A DNA stretch of 64,000 nucleotides, taken from assembly GCF_002000245.1 (NCBI RefSeq), contig NZ_MTCM01000003.1:62001-126000 (forward strand), written 5' to 3'. Position numbers and translations under genes: made by a program. Under the pieces are notes generated by a model. It saw only the letters and a program-made list of their open reading frames with translations, searched no databases and was not told the DNA's origin. Origin of the DNA: Sphingobacterium sp. CZ-UAM (lineage in GTDB: Bacteria > Bacteroidota > Bacteroidia > Sphingobacteriales > Sphingobacteriaceae). Below, one piece after another: positions 56,229-64,000 of the stretch (position 1 is its first letter; every line of letters starts with the position of its first letter).

Positions 56229-56693
56229 TTATTTTTCGCCTTCGACCTTATTGTAAATATAGCGATCTGCATTAGGGCCATCGATTTCTTTGCCTTCCTG
56301 ATCCAATCCGATCAGTCTATTTTCACCTACTTTTAATTTCATATTGGTTTCTTTGCCTGTCAAATGTACAACCGAACCGTTATCATGCCACATGACCTTA
56401 CCCGAATCCTCAACTTTGGTGTTCTTATTAATATATTCACTTACTATAGAAAAAGTATTGTCATTGTTTAAGGTAATATTTGTTTTGATCCCTTCACAAT
56501 CCGCACAGGGGATCGTTGCTTCATATTTACCGGGCCAATCCAGGGAATTTTGAGAGGTATGGGTGGTATCTGCTGTCATCGCTGTGTGATCGGAGGAATC
56601 TGTTGTTACCACTTGTTGATTTTCTTTTTTTGTTTGATTGCAAGCGCTCAGAGAAAGTGCTGCGAGACAAATAAGTAATGTTGCTGATCTCAT
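56229..56693 (-). CDS. NlpE N-terminal-domain lipoprotein
   Basis: 154 residues. Lipobox ALSLSAC gives lipidated Cys18, followed by a Ser/Thr-rich linker (about 20-52). The NlpE_N domain begins GKYEATIPCADCEGIKTNI with the CxxC pair Cys63/Cys66, then LNNDNTFSIVSEY. In E. coli NlpE senses envelope and copper stress and signals through Cpx. No Cpx-type genes are nearby, so an equivalent role here is only possible. A fairly short, single-domain version. Confidence 0.88.
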   Translation of the reverse strand: MRSATLLICLAALSLSACNQTKKENQQVVTTDSSDHTAMTADTTHTSQNSLDWPGKYEATIPCADCEGIKTNITLNNDNTFSIVSEYINKNTKVEDSGKVMWHDNGSVVHLTGKETNMKLKVGENRLIGLDQEGKEIDGPNADRYIYNKVEGEK

Positions 56694-56870
56694 AATATGC
56701 TATTTTTATTTAAATGTATCCGATACCAAGCAATTTCGACGCCAAGAAAATTATATTTATGTGATTCAAAAAATTCCCCGTCATAAAACAAGGGATGGTG
56801 CCCACAGCGTACAGCGAATTAGCTGGTTATCAAATAAGGGGAGGAAGCCAAGGCGTAATGTGTACAAAAT

Positions 56871-56897
56871 AAAAAGGACTGCTCAAACGGGCAGTCC
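56871..56897 (-). terminator. Intrinsic terminator after the DUF3127 gene
   Basis: On the minus strand GGACTGC-N8-GCAGTCC is followed by TTTTTATTTT. It lies about 90 bp past the stop codon of the gene at 56986-57360. The rest of the gap 56694-56985 contains no supported gene. Confidence 0.8.
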
Positions 56898-56985
56898 AGT
56901 CTATATGATATACTGTAAGACAAAATCCGACACATACTATGCATGTTTCGGCTATGCCGACAGGATTTGAATGTCTTATTTCAGA

Positions 56986-57360
56986 CTAGAATGGTAAGTC
57001 ATCATCATCTGATGAGCCAGACAAATCCACAGGAGCAGGCATATCCGCATAACCTGGAGAAGATGGTGCCGGAGCAGCATTTCCTAATTTTGTTACACGC
57101 CATGCAACCAATGAATTGAAATATGTCGTTACGCCATCTTTATTTGTCCATGGACGACCACGAAGATTAAAAGATACCTCTACCTCTTCGCCAATCGCTA
57201 GGTTATCAAAAATTGAAGTTCTGTCTTGTGTTGACTCAAAACGGATATACTCAACAAATTGTGGGTTTTCGGCATAAGCTACAATCATATCGCGTTTTTT
57301 GAATGATTCTGTCACTTGTTGTGTCGCTCCTATCTCGTGTACTTTTCCTCTAATTTCCAT
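56986..57360 (-). CDS. DUF3127 protein (OB-fold, SSB-like tail)
   Basis: 124 residues from MEIRGKVHEIG; an in-frame TTG 6 bp upstream is unlikely. The single domain has the beta pattern of an OB-fold (FKKRDMIVAYAENPQFVEYI, NLAIGEEVEVSFNLRGRPWT, YFNSLVAWRVTKL) and fits DUF3127. A Pro/Ala-rich linker ends in SSDDDDLPF, like the SSB C-terminal tip that recruits repair proteins. A nucleic-acid-binding role is inferred. It shares a 74-bp divergent promoter region with the methyltransferase gene. Confidence 0.85.
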   Translation of the reverse strand: MEIRGKVHEIGATQQVTESFKKRDMIVAYAENPQFVEYIRFESTQDRTSIFDNLAIGEEVEVSFNLRGRPWTNKDGVTTYFNSLVAWRVTKLGNAAPAPSSPGYADMPAPVDLSGSSDDDDLPF

Positions 57361-57418
57361 AATCAAAAAAATAAATATTAAAGCGTAAAATTAAGCAATT
57401 TTTGAGGAAGAGTTTAAT

Positions 57419-57426
57419 TAACTTTG
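57419..57426 (+). promoter_or_regulatory. TAnnTTTG promoter box for the methyltransferase
   Basis: An exact TAACTTTG ending 8 nt before the ATG at 57435. It predicts a leader of only a few nucleotides. Confidence 0.55.
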
Positions 57427-57434
57427 TACAAAAT

Positions 57435-58616
57435 ATGATGGAAGTTTTCAACACCCCCAATAAAGTTATCATTACGTGCAATAAACGCTTATCGCCGTAT
57501 TTGCAACAGGAAGTTAAAGAGTTAGGTTTTGACATTGTCAGGGCATTTCCTACTGGAGTCGAATTGAAAGTCAGCGTAAACGATACGATCAAGCTCAATC
57601 TGAACTTGCGTACCGCCTCGCAGATTCTATATTCCTTAAAGGAATTTTCAGCGAACAATCCTACCGAGCTGTATGAAGAGCTGAGCACGATTGCCTGGGA
57701 AGAGCTCATTCAATTCGATGGTTATTTCTCGGTGAGTTCCAATGTGGACAATGAGACAATTAGCACGCCTTTATTTGCGAATGTCAAAGTGAAAGATGCG
57801 ATTGTAGATCGTATTAAAGATAAAAAAGGTATGCGTCCGAATTCAGGTCCAGAAAATAACAAAGCTGTCGTTCACCTCTACTGGAAGGATGACCGTGCTG
57901 AAATTTTCCTGGATACCTCTGGAGAAACGCTAGCGAAACATGGGTATCGTAAGATTCCGGGCAAGGCCCCTATGCTGGAAGCCTTAGCAGCATCAACCAT
58001 CATTGCGTCAAAATGGGACGGTGTATCGGCATTTATCAATCCGATGTGTGGATCGGGGACTTTAGCTATTGAAGCGGCGTTGATCGCCACCAATAGAAAA
58101 CCGGGCCTATTGCGCATGAATTATTCGTTCATGCATTTTATCGGTTATGATGAAACGGTTTTCTTCCAGGAACGTCGCTTATTAAAGGATCAGATCAATA
58201 AGAAAGCAGCTCCCCAAATTATTGCTACGGATATATCCGAAGAAGCGATCAACGTTTCCAAGATGAATGCCCGCACTGCAGGCGTAGAACAATTAATTTC
58301 ATTTGAAGTATGCGATTTTGCGGAAACTCACGTTCCTACAGAGGGAGGAGTCATCCTATTCAATCCAGAATACGGTGAACGTTTAGGTACGCATACTAAG
58401 TTGGAAATTACCTACAAACGCATGGGTGATTTTATGAAACAGGAGTGCAAAGGTTATAGAGGCTATATATTTACCGGAAATCCGGATCTCGCAAAGAAAA
58501 TCGGGCTCCGTGCATCCAGACGGATAGAATTTTATAATGGCAAATTAGATTGTAGATTATTAGAATACGAATTATACGAGGGTACTCGCGAAAAAACAAA
58601 AGTATTGTATGAATAA
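57435..58616 (+). CDS. THUMP-domain class I SAM-dependent RNA methyltransferase (RlmL/YpsC-like)
   Basis: 393 residues from MMEVFNTPNKV; the ATG at 57438 is an alternative. A THUMP domain (about 40-155) precedes a Rossmann methyltransferase domain with NPMCGSGTLAIEAALIATNR (SAM motif) and the N6-adenine/N2-guanine motif IV as NPEYGERLG. Family members methylate 23S rRNA (RlmL-type m2G2445). The first gene of a pair whose stop overlaps the HD gene start by 8 nt. The exact nucleotide target is inferred. Confidence 0.93.
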   Translation: MMEVFNTPNKVIITCNKRLSPYLQQEVKELGFDIVRAFPTGVELKVSVNDTIKLNLNLRTASQILYSLKEFSANNPTELYEELSTIAWEELIQFDGYFSVSSNVDNETISTPLFANVKVKDAIVDRIKDKKGMRPNSGPENNKAVVHLYWKDDRAEIFLDTSGETLAKHGYRKIPGKAPMLEALAASTIIASKWDGVSAFINPMCGSGTLAIEAALIATNRKPGLLRMNYSFMHFIGYDETVFFQERRLLKDQINKKAAPQIIATDISEEAINVSKMNARTAGVEQLISFEVCDFAETHVPTEGGVILFNPEYGERLGTHTKLEITYKRMGDFMKQECKGYRGYIFTGNPDLAKKIGLRASRRIEFYNGKLDCRLLEYELYEGTREKTKVLYE

Positions 58617-59256
58617 CATTATTGAACGCACAGTCGCATTTGTGCAAGATCGTTTGAAATTTGCAGAAGCAGGCCATGATTGGTCGCATATTCAACGCGT
58701 ATGGAACAATACGAAGTTAATTTTAGAAGATGAAGAAGCTGATGTCATGGTCTGTGAATTAGCAGCACTCCTGCATGACATCGCGGACAGCAAATTCCAT
58801 GACGGTGACGAAACAATTGGCCCTCGCGTTGCCGGAGAGTTTTTGGCCAGTCTAGAAATTTCTCCTGAAATCATTGACCATGTTAAAAAAATCATCTTTA
58901 ACATGTCTTTTAAAGCAAGTCTTGGTGAAGTTTCGTTCCATTCCAAAGAGATGGAAATTGTACAGGATGCCGACCGCTTGGATGCCATCGGTGCAATAGG
59001 AATTGCGCGGGCCTTCAGTTTTGGCGGAAATAAAGGCCGTGAAATGTACAATCCCAACGTCCCGGTACAGGAATATAAAGATAAGGAAGCCTACAAACAT
59101 TCCGAAGCTCCGACCATCAACCACTTCTATGAGAAGCTGCTCCTGTTGAAAGATAAAATGAATACACAGGCCGCAAAAAAAATCGCGGAACACCGCCACC
59201 AATATATGCTTGAATTCCTGGATGAATTCATGGCAGAGTGGAATGGTAAAAAATAA
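58609..59256 (+). CDS. HD-domain metal-dependent phosphohydrolase
   Basis: 215 residues. Metal ligands: His23 in AGHDWSHIQRVW, the His56-Asp57 pair in LLHDIADSKFHDGD, and Asp120 in VQDADRLDAIGAIG, the layout of YedJ/YpgQ-like nucleotide phosphohydrolases. Cytosolic. The start overlaps the methyltransferase stop by 8 nt, suggesting coupled translation. A nucleotide or cyclic nucleotide substrate is likely but not determined. Confidence 0.93.
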   Translation: MNNIIERTVAFVQDRLKFAEAGHDWSHIQRVWNNTKLILEDEEADVMVCELAALLHDIADSKFHDGDETIGPRVAGEFLASLEISPEIIDHVKKIIFNMSFKASLGEVSFHSKEMEIVQDADRLDAIGAIGIARAFSFGGNKGREMYNPNVPVQEYKDKEAYKHSEAPTINHFYEKLLLLKDKMNTQAAKKIAEHRHQYMLEFLDEFMAEWNGKK

Positions 59257-59281
59257 ATTACAGTTAACAATAACTACATAT

Positions 59282-59333
59282 AAAAGTGGTACTTTAGATC
59301 TTGTGAATCAGGATAAAAAGTACCACTTTTTTT
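59282..59333 (+). terminator. Intrinsic terminator after the HD gene
   Basis: A perfect 14-bp stem (aaaagtggtacttt / aaagtaccactttt) with a 21-nt loop and terminal Ts, 26 bp past the stop codon. Confidence 0.85.
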
Positions 59334-59365
59334 ATGCTGCAAAATCAGCTTTCAAACTAACACAT

Positions 59366-60133
59366 ATGAAAAAACACATTTTTAGCTGTCTGACCTTGGC
59401 TATGGTCATTTCATCGGCAACACTATTTGCACAGACCAAAGCAATTGCACATCGTGGCGTATGGAAAAACAGTCATCTTCCCCAAAATTCTATTGCCTCT
59501 TTAAAAGCCGCACATGACCTTAAACTCTTTGGATCTGAGTTTGATGTACATCTCACCAAAGACAATATTCTTGTTGTCAACCACGACAATGATTTCTATG
59601 GAATCGACATCGCGACAGCAACATACACAGAGCTCTTAGCAAAAAAGCATCCAAACGGAGAGTCTATCCCAACATTGGAAGAGTATATCAAAGCTGGGAA
59701 AAAATTGAAAGGCCTACGCCTGATCCTGGAGTTAAAAACAAACAAACTCGGTGTAGAACGCACGCTTGAGGCTGCAACAAAAGCTGTTGAAATGGTGAAA
59801 AATCTGAAAGCAGAGAAAATAACAGATTATATCGCATTCAGTTTTGAGGCTTGTCAAAAGATTCATGAACTCTCACCTAAAGCAAATATTCAATACTTGA
59901 ATGGCGATAAATCACCTGCAGATGTGAATGCTGCGGGAGTCAATGGCCTAGATTACCATTTTTCGGTCTTTAAAAAGAATGCAAGCTGGTTGCAGGAAGC
60001 GCATCAACTGAATATGAAGGTGAATGCATGGACAGTCAATACCGAAGAAGAAATGAAGAATCTAATTGGACAAAAGATCGATTTTATCACAACAGATGAA
60101 CCGGAACTATTGCTTCAGGTATTGAAAAAATAA
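59366..60133 (+). CDS. Glycerophosphodiester phosphodiesterase, exported
   Basis: 255 residues from MKKHIFSCLTLAMVISS; upstream in-frame starts would run through the terminator. The signal peptide ends ATLFAQ. GDPD motifs: IAHRGVWKNSHLPQNS (His29, Arg30), GSEFDVHLTKDNILVVNHD (Glu58, Asp60, His73) and LILELKTN, with MKVNAWTVNTEEEM near the end. It hydrolyses glycerophosphodiesters to glycerol-3-phosphate and an alcohol in the periplasm. It stands 233 bp from its terminator-bounded neighbour. Confidence 0.93.
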   Translation: MKKHIFSCLTLAMVISSATLFAQTKAIAHRGVWKNSHLPQNSIASLKAAHDLKLFGSEFDVHLTKDNILVVNHDNDFYGIDIATATYTELLAKKHPNGESIPTLEEYIKAGKKLKGLRLILELKTNKLGVERTLEAATKAVEMVKNLKAEKITDYIAFSFEACQKIHELSPKANIQYLNGDKSPADVNAAGVNGLDYHFSVFKKNASWLQEAHQLNMKVNAWTVNTEEEMKNLIGQKIDFITTDEPELLLQVLKK

Positions 60134-60490
60134 TGAACTAAATGACAAAGACGGAATACTGCGCATCTACATACTGGTGAAGTAGCTGTTCCCGAATTAG
60201 TTATTCTGATGAAACCATCATGATTTATTCGATCATACCAAAGATTGAATAATCGAGCAAAACGAGCTCATCAATGCAGCTTAACACATACACTCGATGA
60301 CTAATCTGATAGTTTCATCACCACTGAAAAAACACACCGAGTGAACCGAACGATTGAGCTCACGAATACTTTAAAGTACTAATTTAATAAGTAAATGAGC
60401 TCATTTATACCGATGAGATGAACACTTATACCGCCAAAGGCAGCGTGAATGCCTTAATCTAAATAATTGATGAACAAATAATTAATATAG
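60134..60490. other. Intergenic region, no gene found
   Basis: 357 bp with no open frame of note. It contains scattered short dyads (e.g. gagctcat near 60265 and 60400) and a stretch at 60212-60231 that shares 14 identical bases with 14042-14055. Stops in all frames and no family match argue against coding. The promoter of the following EEP gene must lie here, but no exact TAnnTTTG box was found. Confidence 0.5.
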
Positions 60491-61327
60491 ATGAAAAAAT
60501 ACGTTATTCTCGCAGCAGCATTATGCTTATCGTATATCTCCTATGCACAGGATTTTATTGCAGCCACATACAACATCAGACAAAGAAATACAGTAGATAC
60601 AGGTAATATGTGGGTTGACCGCAAAGTGCCTTTGACCAACCTGATTAAATATCATGGTTTTGATATATTCGGTGTTCAGGAAGCGTTTCATGATCAGATT
60701 CAGGATCTAAAAACGCTACTTCCGGGATTCGATTATGTTGGTGTGGGTCGTGATGACGGTGCACAAGAGGGGGAGCACTCTGCAATTTATTACAATACCA
60801 ATCGGTTCAAAGCCATAAAAAGTGGCACATTCTGGCTCTCTGCAACAGATACCGAACATCCGAATAAAGGTTGGGATGCGGCTTTACCACGCATCTGTAC
60901 CTGGGGAATTTTTGAAGATAAAGCCAATAAAAAGCGCTTTATTTTTATGAACACACATTTTGACCATATCGGACGTACCGCCAGAACGGAAAGTGCGAAG
61001 TTGATCCTAGCCAAAGCAAAAGAATTTGCGAAGGATCTTCCGCTGATCTTAACAGGTGACTTCAATGTAGACGAAAAAGATGAGGCTTACTTTACACTTG
61101 CCAAAAGTAATGTGGTCACTGATGTACATGAAGTATCTCCGCTTAAATATGAACCCAATTCTTCTTTTAATGGTTGGGGAAAGAGCCTAAGAGCTTCTGG
61201 TCGTATTGACCATATCTTTATCACCAAACCTTTCCAAGCAAAGAAATATGGTATTTTAACAGACACTTATCTGAGTAAGTTTCCTTCCGACCATTTTCCT
61301 GTTGTGACAACACTTTCATGGAAATAG
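60491..61327 (+). CDS. Secreted endonuclease/exonuclease/phosphatase-family hydrolase
   Basis: 278 residues. The signal peptide ends YISYAQ. EEP landmarks: ATYNIRQRN (Asn28), FGVQEAFHDQ (Glu), FMNTHFDHIG, LTGDFNVDE, RIDHIF and SDHFPVVT. Unlike the EEP protein at 48049-49164 it has no TM anchor. A periplasmic or secreted phosphodiesterase; no motif decides between nuclease and sphingomyelinase-type activity. The preceding gene is a GDPD, so both could scavenge phosphate from phosphodiesters. Confidence 0.92.
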   Translation: MKKYVILAAALCLSYISYAQDFIAATYNIRQRNTVDTGNMWVDRKVPLTNLIKYHGFDIFGVQEAFHDQIQDLKTLLPGFDYVGVGRDDGAQEGEHSAIYYNTNRFKAIKSGTFWLSATDTEHPNKGWDAALPRICTWGIFEDKANKKRFIFMNTHFDHIGRTARTESAKLILAKAKEFAKDLPLILTGDFNVDEKDEAYFTLAKSNVVTDVHEVSPLKYEPNSSFNGWGKSLRASGRIDHIFITKPFQAKKYGILTDTYLSKFPSDHFPVVTTLSWK

Positions 61328-61380
61328 TAGGTATTGTATTTAAATAACAATTTTTCCATAGCGGATATTTTTCTGAACTG

Positions 61381-61418
61381 CACCCTATAAGTCCCGATCA
61401 ACTTTTAGGGTGTTTTTT
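61381..61418 (+). terminator. Intrinsic terminator after the EEP gene
   Basis: An 11-bp stem with one mismatch (caccctataag / cttttagggtg), a 10-nt loop and six Ts (61413-61418). Confidence 0.85.
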
Positions 61419-61466
61419 ATTAGCAATAATCAGGATCAGAAATGAGATTTGTTTGATATTTTTTAA

Positions 61467-61505
61467 TTTGGGATATCCCAAAAAACAAAGGTATTGTGAC
61501 AATAC
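61467..61505. promoter_or_regulatory. Two operator-like palindromes upstream of the DUF4197 gene
   Basis: A perfect 16-bp palindrome (tttgggatatcccaaa, 61467-61482) is followed 8 bp later by a perfect 7+1+7 dyad (gtattgtgacaatac, 61491-61505). They lie about 110-150 bp before the promoter box at 61616. Operator function is inference. Confidence 0.4.
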
Positions 61506-61615
61506 ATGGTGCTGGTCAAAGCGCTATTGTGGCGCATCTGCTACGGATTTGGACAATCTAATGGGAAGAACAGCCCACGATTTAAACTTTTAGAAAAATT
61601 AACAGTCGATATCCT

Positions 61616-61623
61616 TAATTTTG
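61616..61623 (+). promoter_or_regulatory. TAnnTTTG promoter box for the DUF4197 gene
   Basis: An exact TAATTTTG ending 15 nt before the ATG at 61639. Confidence 0.5.
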
Positions 61624-61638
61624 ACAGCAAAACATATC

Positions 61639-62472
61639 ATGATGAAATTTCCATTACTATATTGTACCCTATTTGTTTCGGGGCTTTTATGTTCCAACAA
61701 AAGTGAAGCGCAAATTTTTAAAAAGATCAACGATGCGCTGAATAAGGTAAACCAAAGTCAAACCGACAGCACAAGCAATACAAATCCGCCCGCAACCGGT
61801 ACCCCAGTCTCCGGTTCAAGTTCGACCAAATCAAACGTATTGACTTCCTTGTCAAGCAAGGATGCTTCATTGGGTATCAAACAGGCTTTAAGCAATGGTC
61901 TTAATATCAGTATTGAGTCGCTGGCAAAAAAAGATGGTTTCTTAGGTGATGCAGCGGTAAGGATTTTGATGCCTGCGGAGGCACAAAAAGTAGAAAAAAC
62001 ACTCCGCGCTGTGGGTATGGGCAAGCTTTGTGACCAATTTATTCAGAGCATGAACAGAGCCGCTGAAGGCGCTGTAAAAGAAGCCGCTCCGGTATTTGTA
62101 AACGCATTATCTAAAATGACTATCACTGATGCGACCAATATTCTATTGGGCAGTAAACAAGATGCTGCAACGACTTTTTTCAAAACAAATACATCGGCCG
62201 AATTGACGAGCAAGTTCAGTCCGGTCATTCAATCCGCGATGGGTGTAAATAATGTAGACCAATATTGGACGCAATTGACTTCAGCCTATAATAATTTACC
62301 TCTAGGGAATAAGGTGGAAACAAATCTCACCGCTTATGTTACGCAAAAAGCGATCGATGGTTTGTTTATTAAGGTAGCTGATCAGGAATCAAAAATCAGA
62401 AACAATATCGGCGGAAGTAGAAATACAAATATTTTGCAAAAAGTATTTGGCTACGCAGATGAGAAAAAATAA
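61639..62472 (+). CDS. DUF4197 domain-containing exported protein
   Basis: 277 residues from MMKFPLLYCTLF; the ATG 3 bp later is equivalent. The signal peptide ends about at KSEA. A Ser/Thr/Pro linker (about 42-70) leads to the DUF4197 domain: LGIKQALSNGLNISIESLAK, KKDGFLGDAAVRILMP, TDATNILLGSKQDAATTFFK and GLFIKVADQESKIRNN. The domain is alpha-helical, found in the envelope of many proteobacteria and Bacteroidota, with no assigned function. Single-gene unit. Confidence 0.9.
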   Translation: MMKFPLLYCTLFVSGLLCSNKSEAQIFKKINDALNKVNQSQTDSTSNTNPPATGTPVSGSSSTKSNVLTSLSSKDASLGIKQALSNGLNISIESLAKKDGFLGDAAVRILMPAEAQKVEKTLRAVGMGKLCDQFIQSMNRAAEGAVKEAAPVFVNALSKMTITDATNILLGSKQDAATTFFKTNTSAELTSKFSPVIQSAMGVNNVDQYWTQLTSAYNNLPLGNKVETNLTAYVTQKAIDGLFIKVADQESKIRNNIGGSRNTNILQKVFGYADEKK

Positions 62473-62534
62473 ACTAAACAAGGGTTATTAGTCCATAGAA
62501 AAGTACAGGACTTGAGCTAAACATTAGATCTTAT

Positions 62535-62576
62535 AAACAAGACTTGTCAGTTTATTGACAAGTCTTGTTTGTTTTT
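62535..62576 (+). terminator. Intrinsic terminator after the DUF4197 gene
   Basis: A perfect 15-bp stem (62535-62549 pairing with 62556-62570), a 6-nt loop (gtttat) and the tract gttttt. Its T run doubles as the -33 region of the pepT promoter. Confidence 0.9.
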
Positions 62577-62606
62577 GGTCGAAGCCCATTAGAATTTGTA
62601 AATTTG
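62574..62606 (+). promoter_or_regulatory. pepT: Promoter of pepT (TTTG-N21-TAnnTTTG)
   Basis: TTTG at 62574-62577 and an exact TAAATTTG at 62599-62606 with a 21-nt spacer, 29 nt before the pepT ATG. The best-formed two-part Bacteroidota promoter in the window. Confidence 0.65.
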
Positions 62607-62635
62607 GTCACCCTTATCACATTAAGGCGATTAGC

Positions 62636-63898
62636 ATGAGTACATTTGAGATTAATAACATAAATGACTTTTCAGTTTCGGAAAGATTTCAACGTTACGT
62701 ACAGATTGATACGCAATCTGATGTCAATTCACCAACATGTCCATCTACCGAAAAACAGAAAAATCTGGGCAAATTATTGGTAGAGGAACTCTTATCATTG
62801 GGCATTTCAGATGCCGCTATGGATGAAAATGGTTACATTTATGCGACCATTCCTTCAAATACTTCCAAGAAAGTTCCGGTTATCTGTTTCTGCTCGCATA
62901 TGGACACGTCTCCGGATTCTTCGGGCAAAGATGTAAAACCATTGGTACACCCTAATTACCAAGGACAAGATTTGGTGCTTCCGGATGATACCAGCATAGT
63001 AATCAGGTATGCAGAACATCCTGACCTGGCCAACCAGATCGGAAATGATGTGATTACAGCCAGCGGAACAACGCTTTTAGGCGCTGATGATAAGGCTGGT
63101 ATAGCTGAAATCATGGATGCAGCACGTCTATTGATGAAACATCCGGAGATTAAACATGGTGATATCAAGATTTTATTCACGCCAGACGAAGAGATCGGCC
63201 GTGGTGTTGATAAAGCAGACCTAAAGCGCCTGGCAGCAGACTTTGCCTACACCATGGATGGTGAAAAAGCGGGCACAATCGAAGATGAAACATTCTCGGC
63301 AGATGGAGCAACGTTGACCATCCACGGCGTCTCAGTACATCCTGGCTTTGCGAAAGGAAAAATGCAGAGTGCGATAAAAATCGCCAGTGCGGTCATAGAT
63401 GCCCTGCCAAAAGACAGACTCTCTCCTGAAAGCACCAATAAAAAAGATGGATTTGTGCATCCGGTAAATATCAGTGGATCCGTGGAGAAGGCTGAAATTC
63501 AGTTTATCGTTCGCGACCACCTGACTTCTAATCTCAAAAAACACGAAGATGAACTGGAAGCGATAGCAAAATCTATCGTTGCGCGTTATCCAAATTGTAC
63601 CTATACATTCACAGTAAAAGAGCAATACCGCAACATGAAAGAAGTCTTGGATCAACATCCAGAAATCATGGAGATCGGTATGGAAGCGATCACAAGAGCA
63701 GGTATGGTCGCGGAAAGAAGAAGTATCCGAGGTGGTACCGACGGTTCACGTCTTTCATTTATGGGTCTCCCATGTCCTAATATTTTCGCGGGAGGACACG
63801 CGTTTCATGGCAAACAGGAATGGGTATCTGTACAAGATATGGAAAAAGCGGTCAAAACAATTTTGCATGTTGTATCTTTATGGGAAGAAAAAGCATAA
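62636..63898 (+). CDS. pepT: Peptidase T (tripeptide aminopeptidase, M20B)
   Basis: 420 residues from MSTFEINNINDF; the upstream in-frame extension would cover the promoter. Metal-site motifs: FCSHMDTSPDSSG (His and Asp), LLGADDKAGIAEIM (Asp), ILFTPDEEIGRGVD (catalytic Glu pair), YTMDGEKAG (Asp) and the C-terminal FAGGHAFHGKQEW (His). A dizinc exopeptidase that removes the N-terminal residue of tripeptides in the cytosol. It is followed 27 bp later by a nitroreductase-like gene. Confidence 0.96.
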   Translation: MSTFEINNINDFSVSERFQRYVQIDTQSDVNSPTCPSTEKQKNLGKLLVEELLSLGISDAAMDENGYIYATIPSNTSKKVPVICFCSHMDTSPDSSGKDVKPLVHPNYQGQDLVLPDDTSIVIRYAEHPDLANQIGNDVITASGTTLLGADDKAGIAEIMDAARLLMKHPEIKHGDIKILFTPDEEIGRGVDKADLKRLAADFAYTMDGEKAGTIEDETFSADGATLTIHGVSVHPGFAKGKMQSAIKIASAVIDALPKDRLSPESTNKKDGFVHPVNISGSVEKAEIQFIVRDHLTSNLKKHEDELEAIAKSIVARYPNCTYTFTVKEQYRNMKEVLDQHPEIMEIGMEAITRAGMVAERRSIRGGTDGSRLSFMGLPCPNIFAGGHAFHGKQEWVSVQDMEKAVKTILHVVSLWEEKA

Positions 63899-63925
63899 AT
63901 ACATTCTAAAATCAACATATTTTTA

Positions 63926-64000
63926 ATGAAAAACGACGTTTTAAAAGCAATACACTACAGAAGATCGGTCTTTCAAGCTTCTTTTACCGAAGAAGAAGTC
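63926..64000 (+). CDS. Nitroreductase-family protein (N-terminal fragment, cut by window edge)
   Basis: Only 25 codons are visible from the ATG at 63926. AIHYRRSVFQASFTEEEV matches the N-terminal pattern of FMN-dependent nitroreductases (RRSV-x-x-F followed by an EEV or PEEV turn). The short match makes the family call tentative. Confidence 0.5.
   Translation, partial: MKNDVLKAIHYRRSVFQASFTEEEV

Noticed and set aside
56638..56970. 110-codon open frame opposite the spacer between NlpE and DUF3127 genes
   Set aside because: It overlaps the NlpE gene start and the DUF3127 terminator, and its residue pattern (many basic and aromatic residues) is not protein-like.
56945..56980. tRNA T-arm-like sequence (GGATTTGAATGTC)
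   Set aside because: The T-stem is imperfect, and the expected acceptor and anticodon arms would fall inside the DUF3127 gene. No cloverleaf can be drawn.

Overview
The window looks like chromosomal DNA of a Sphingobacteriaceae-type Bacteroidota, most likely Sphingobacterium or a close relative. The evidence is two SusC/SusD pairs, many lipoproteins with short N-terminal signal peptides, DUF6266, DUF3127 and DUF4197 proteins, FadL-type and OmpP1 porins, and a recurrent TAnnTTTG promoter box in place of the usual -10/-35 pair. No rRNA, tRNA, CRISPR array, prophage or insertion sequence was recognised. The genus is an inference from gene content.

Layout. Positions 1-10056 hold two SusC/SusD glycan-uptake pairs on the minus strand (the first SusD runs off the left edge), sharing a near-identical leader before each susC. 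Next upstream is a GMC oxidoreductase with a gluconate 2-dehydrogenase subunit 3-like protein (10057-12268), then a HAD phosphatase and a DUF6266 protein. After an AT-rich, CTAAA-rich spacer, 14166-18714 is a plus-strand housekeeping block: FAH-family enzyme, M23 peptidase, Bcp peroxiredoxin and glycyl-tRNA synthetase. Positions 18908-28632 are all minus strand: an overlapping cluster of GH29 and GH95 alpha-L-fucosidases with a thioredoxin-like lipoprotein, followed by an AraC regulator, an M64 metallopeptidase and a composite lipoprotein. Positions 29048-41210 carry a META lipoprotein, a sulfhydrylase-type PLP enzyme, Tpx, a FadL porin with an SGNH lipoprotein, OsmC, and a TonB-receptor-like outer-membrane protein divergent from a two-component system.

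The right third is mostly core: uvrA, then mutL with an active rhomboid, a rhomboid-like protein lacking catalytic residues and a membrane-anchored EEP hydrolase; an S41 peptidase; fumC with a lipoprotein whose signal peptide is encoded across the fumC terminator; an MFS exporter with an acyltransferase; an NlpE-like lipoprotein; a DUF3127 protein divergent from an rRNA-type methyltransferase with an HD phosphohydrolase; secreted GDPD and EEP hydrolases; DUF4197; pepT; and the start of a nitroreductase-like gene.

The most unusual signals are: a dispersed intergenic repeat with an AAGCC-NNN-GGCTT dyad; TAnnTTTG boxes placed only 3-8 nt before several start codons, which would make those mRNAs leaderless; a thioredoxin-fold lipoprotein with SxxS where CxxC is expected; a pseudo-rhomboid beside an active rhomboid; and terminators that overlap coding sequence at two genes. 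All annotation was made by reading the sequence; no searches were run.
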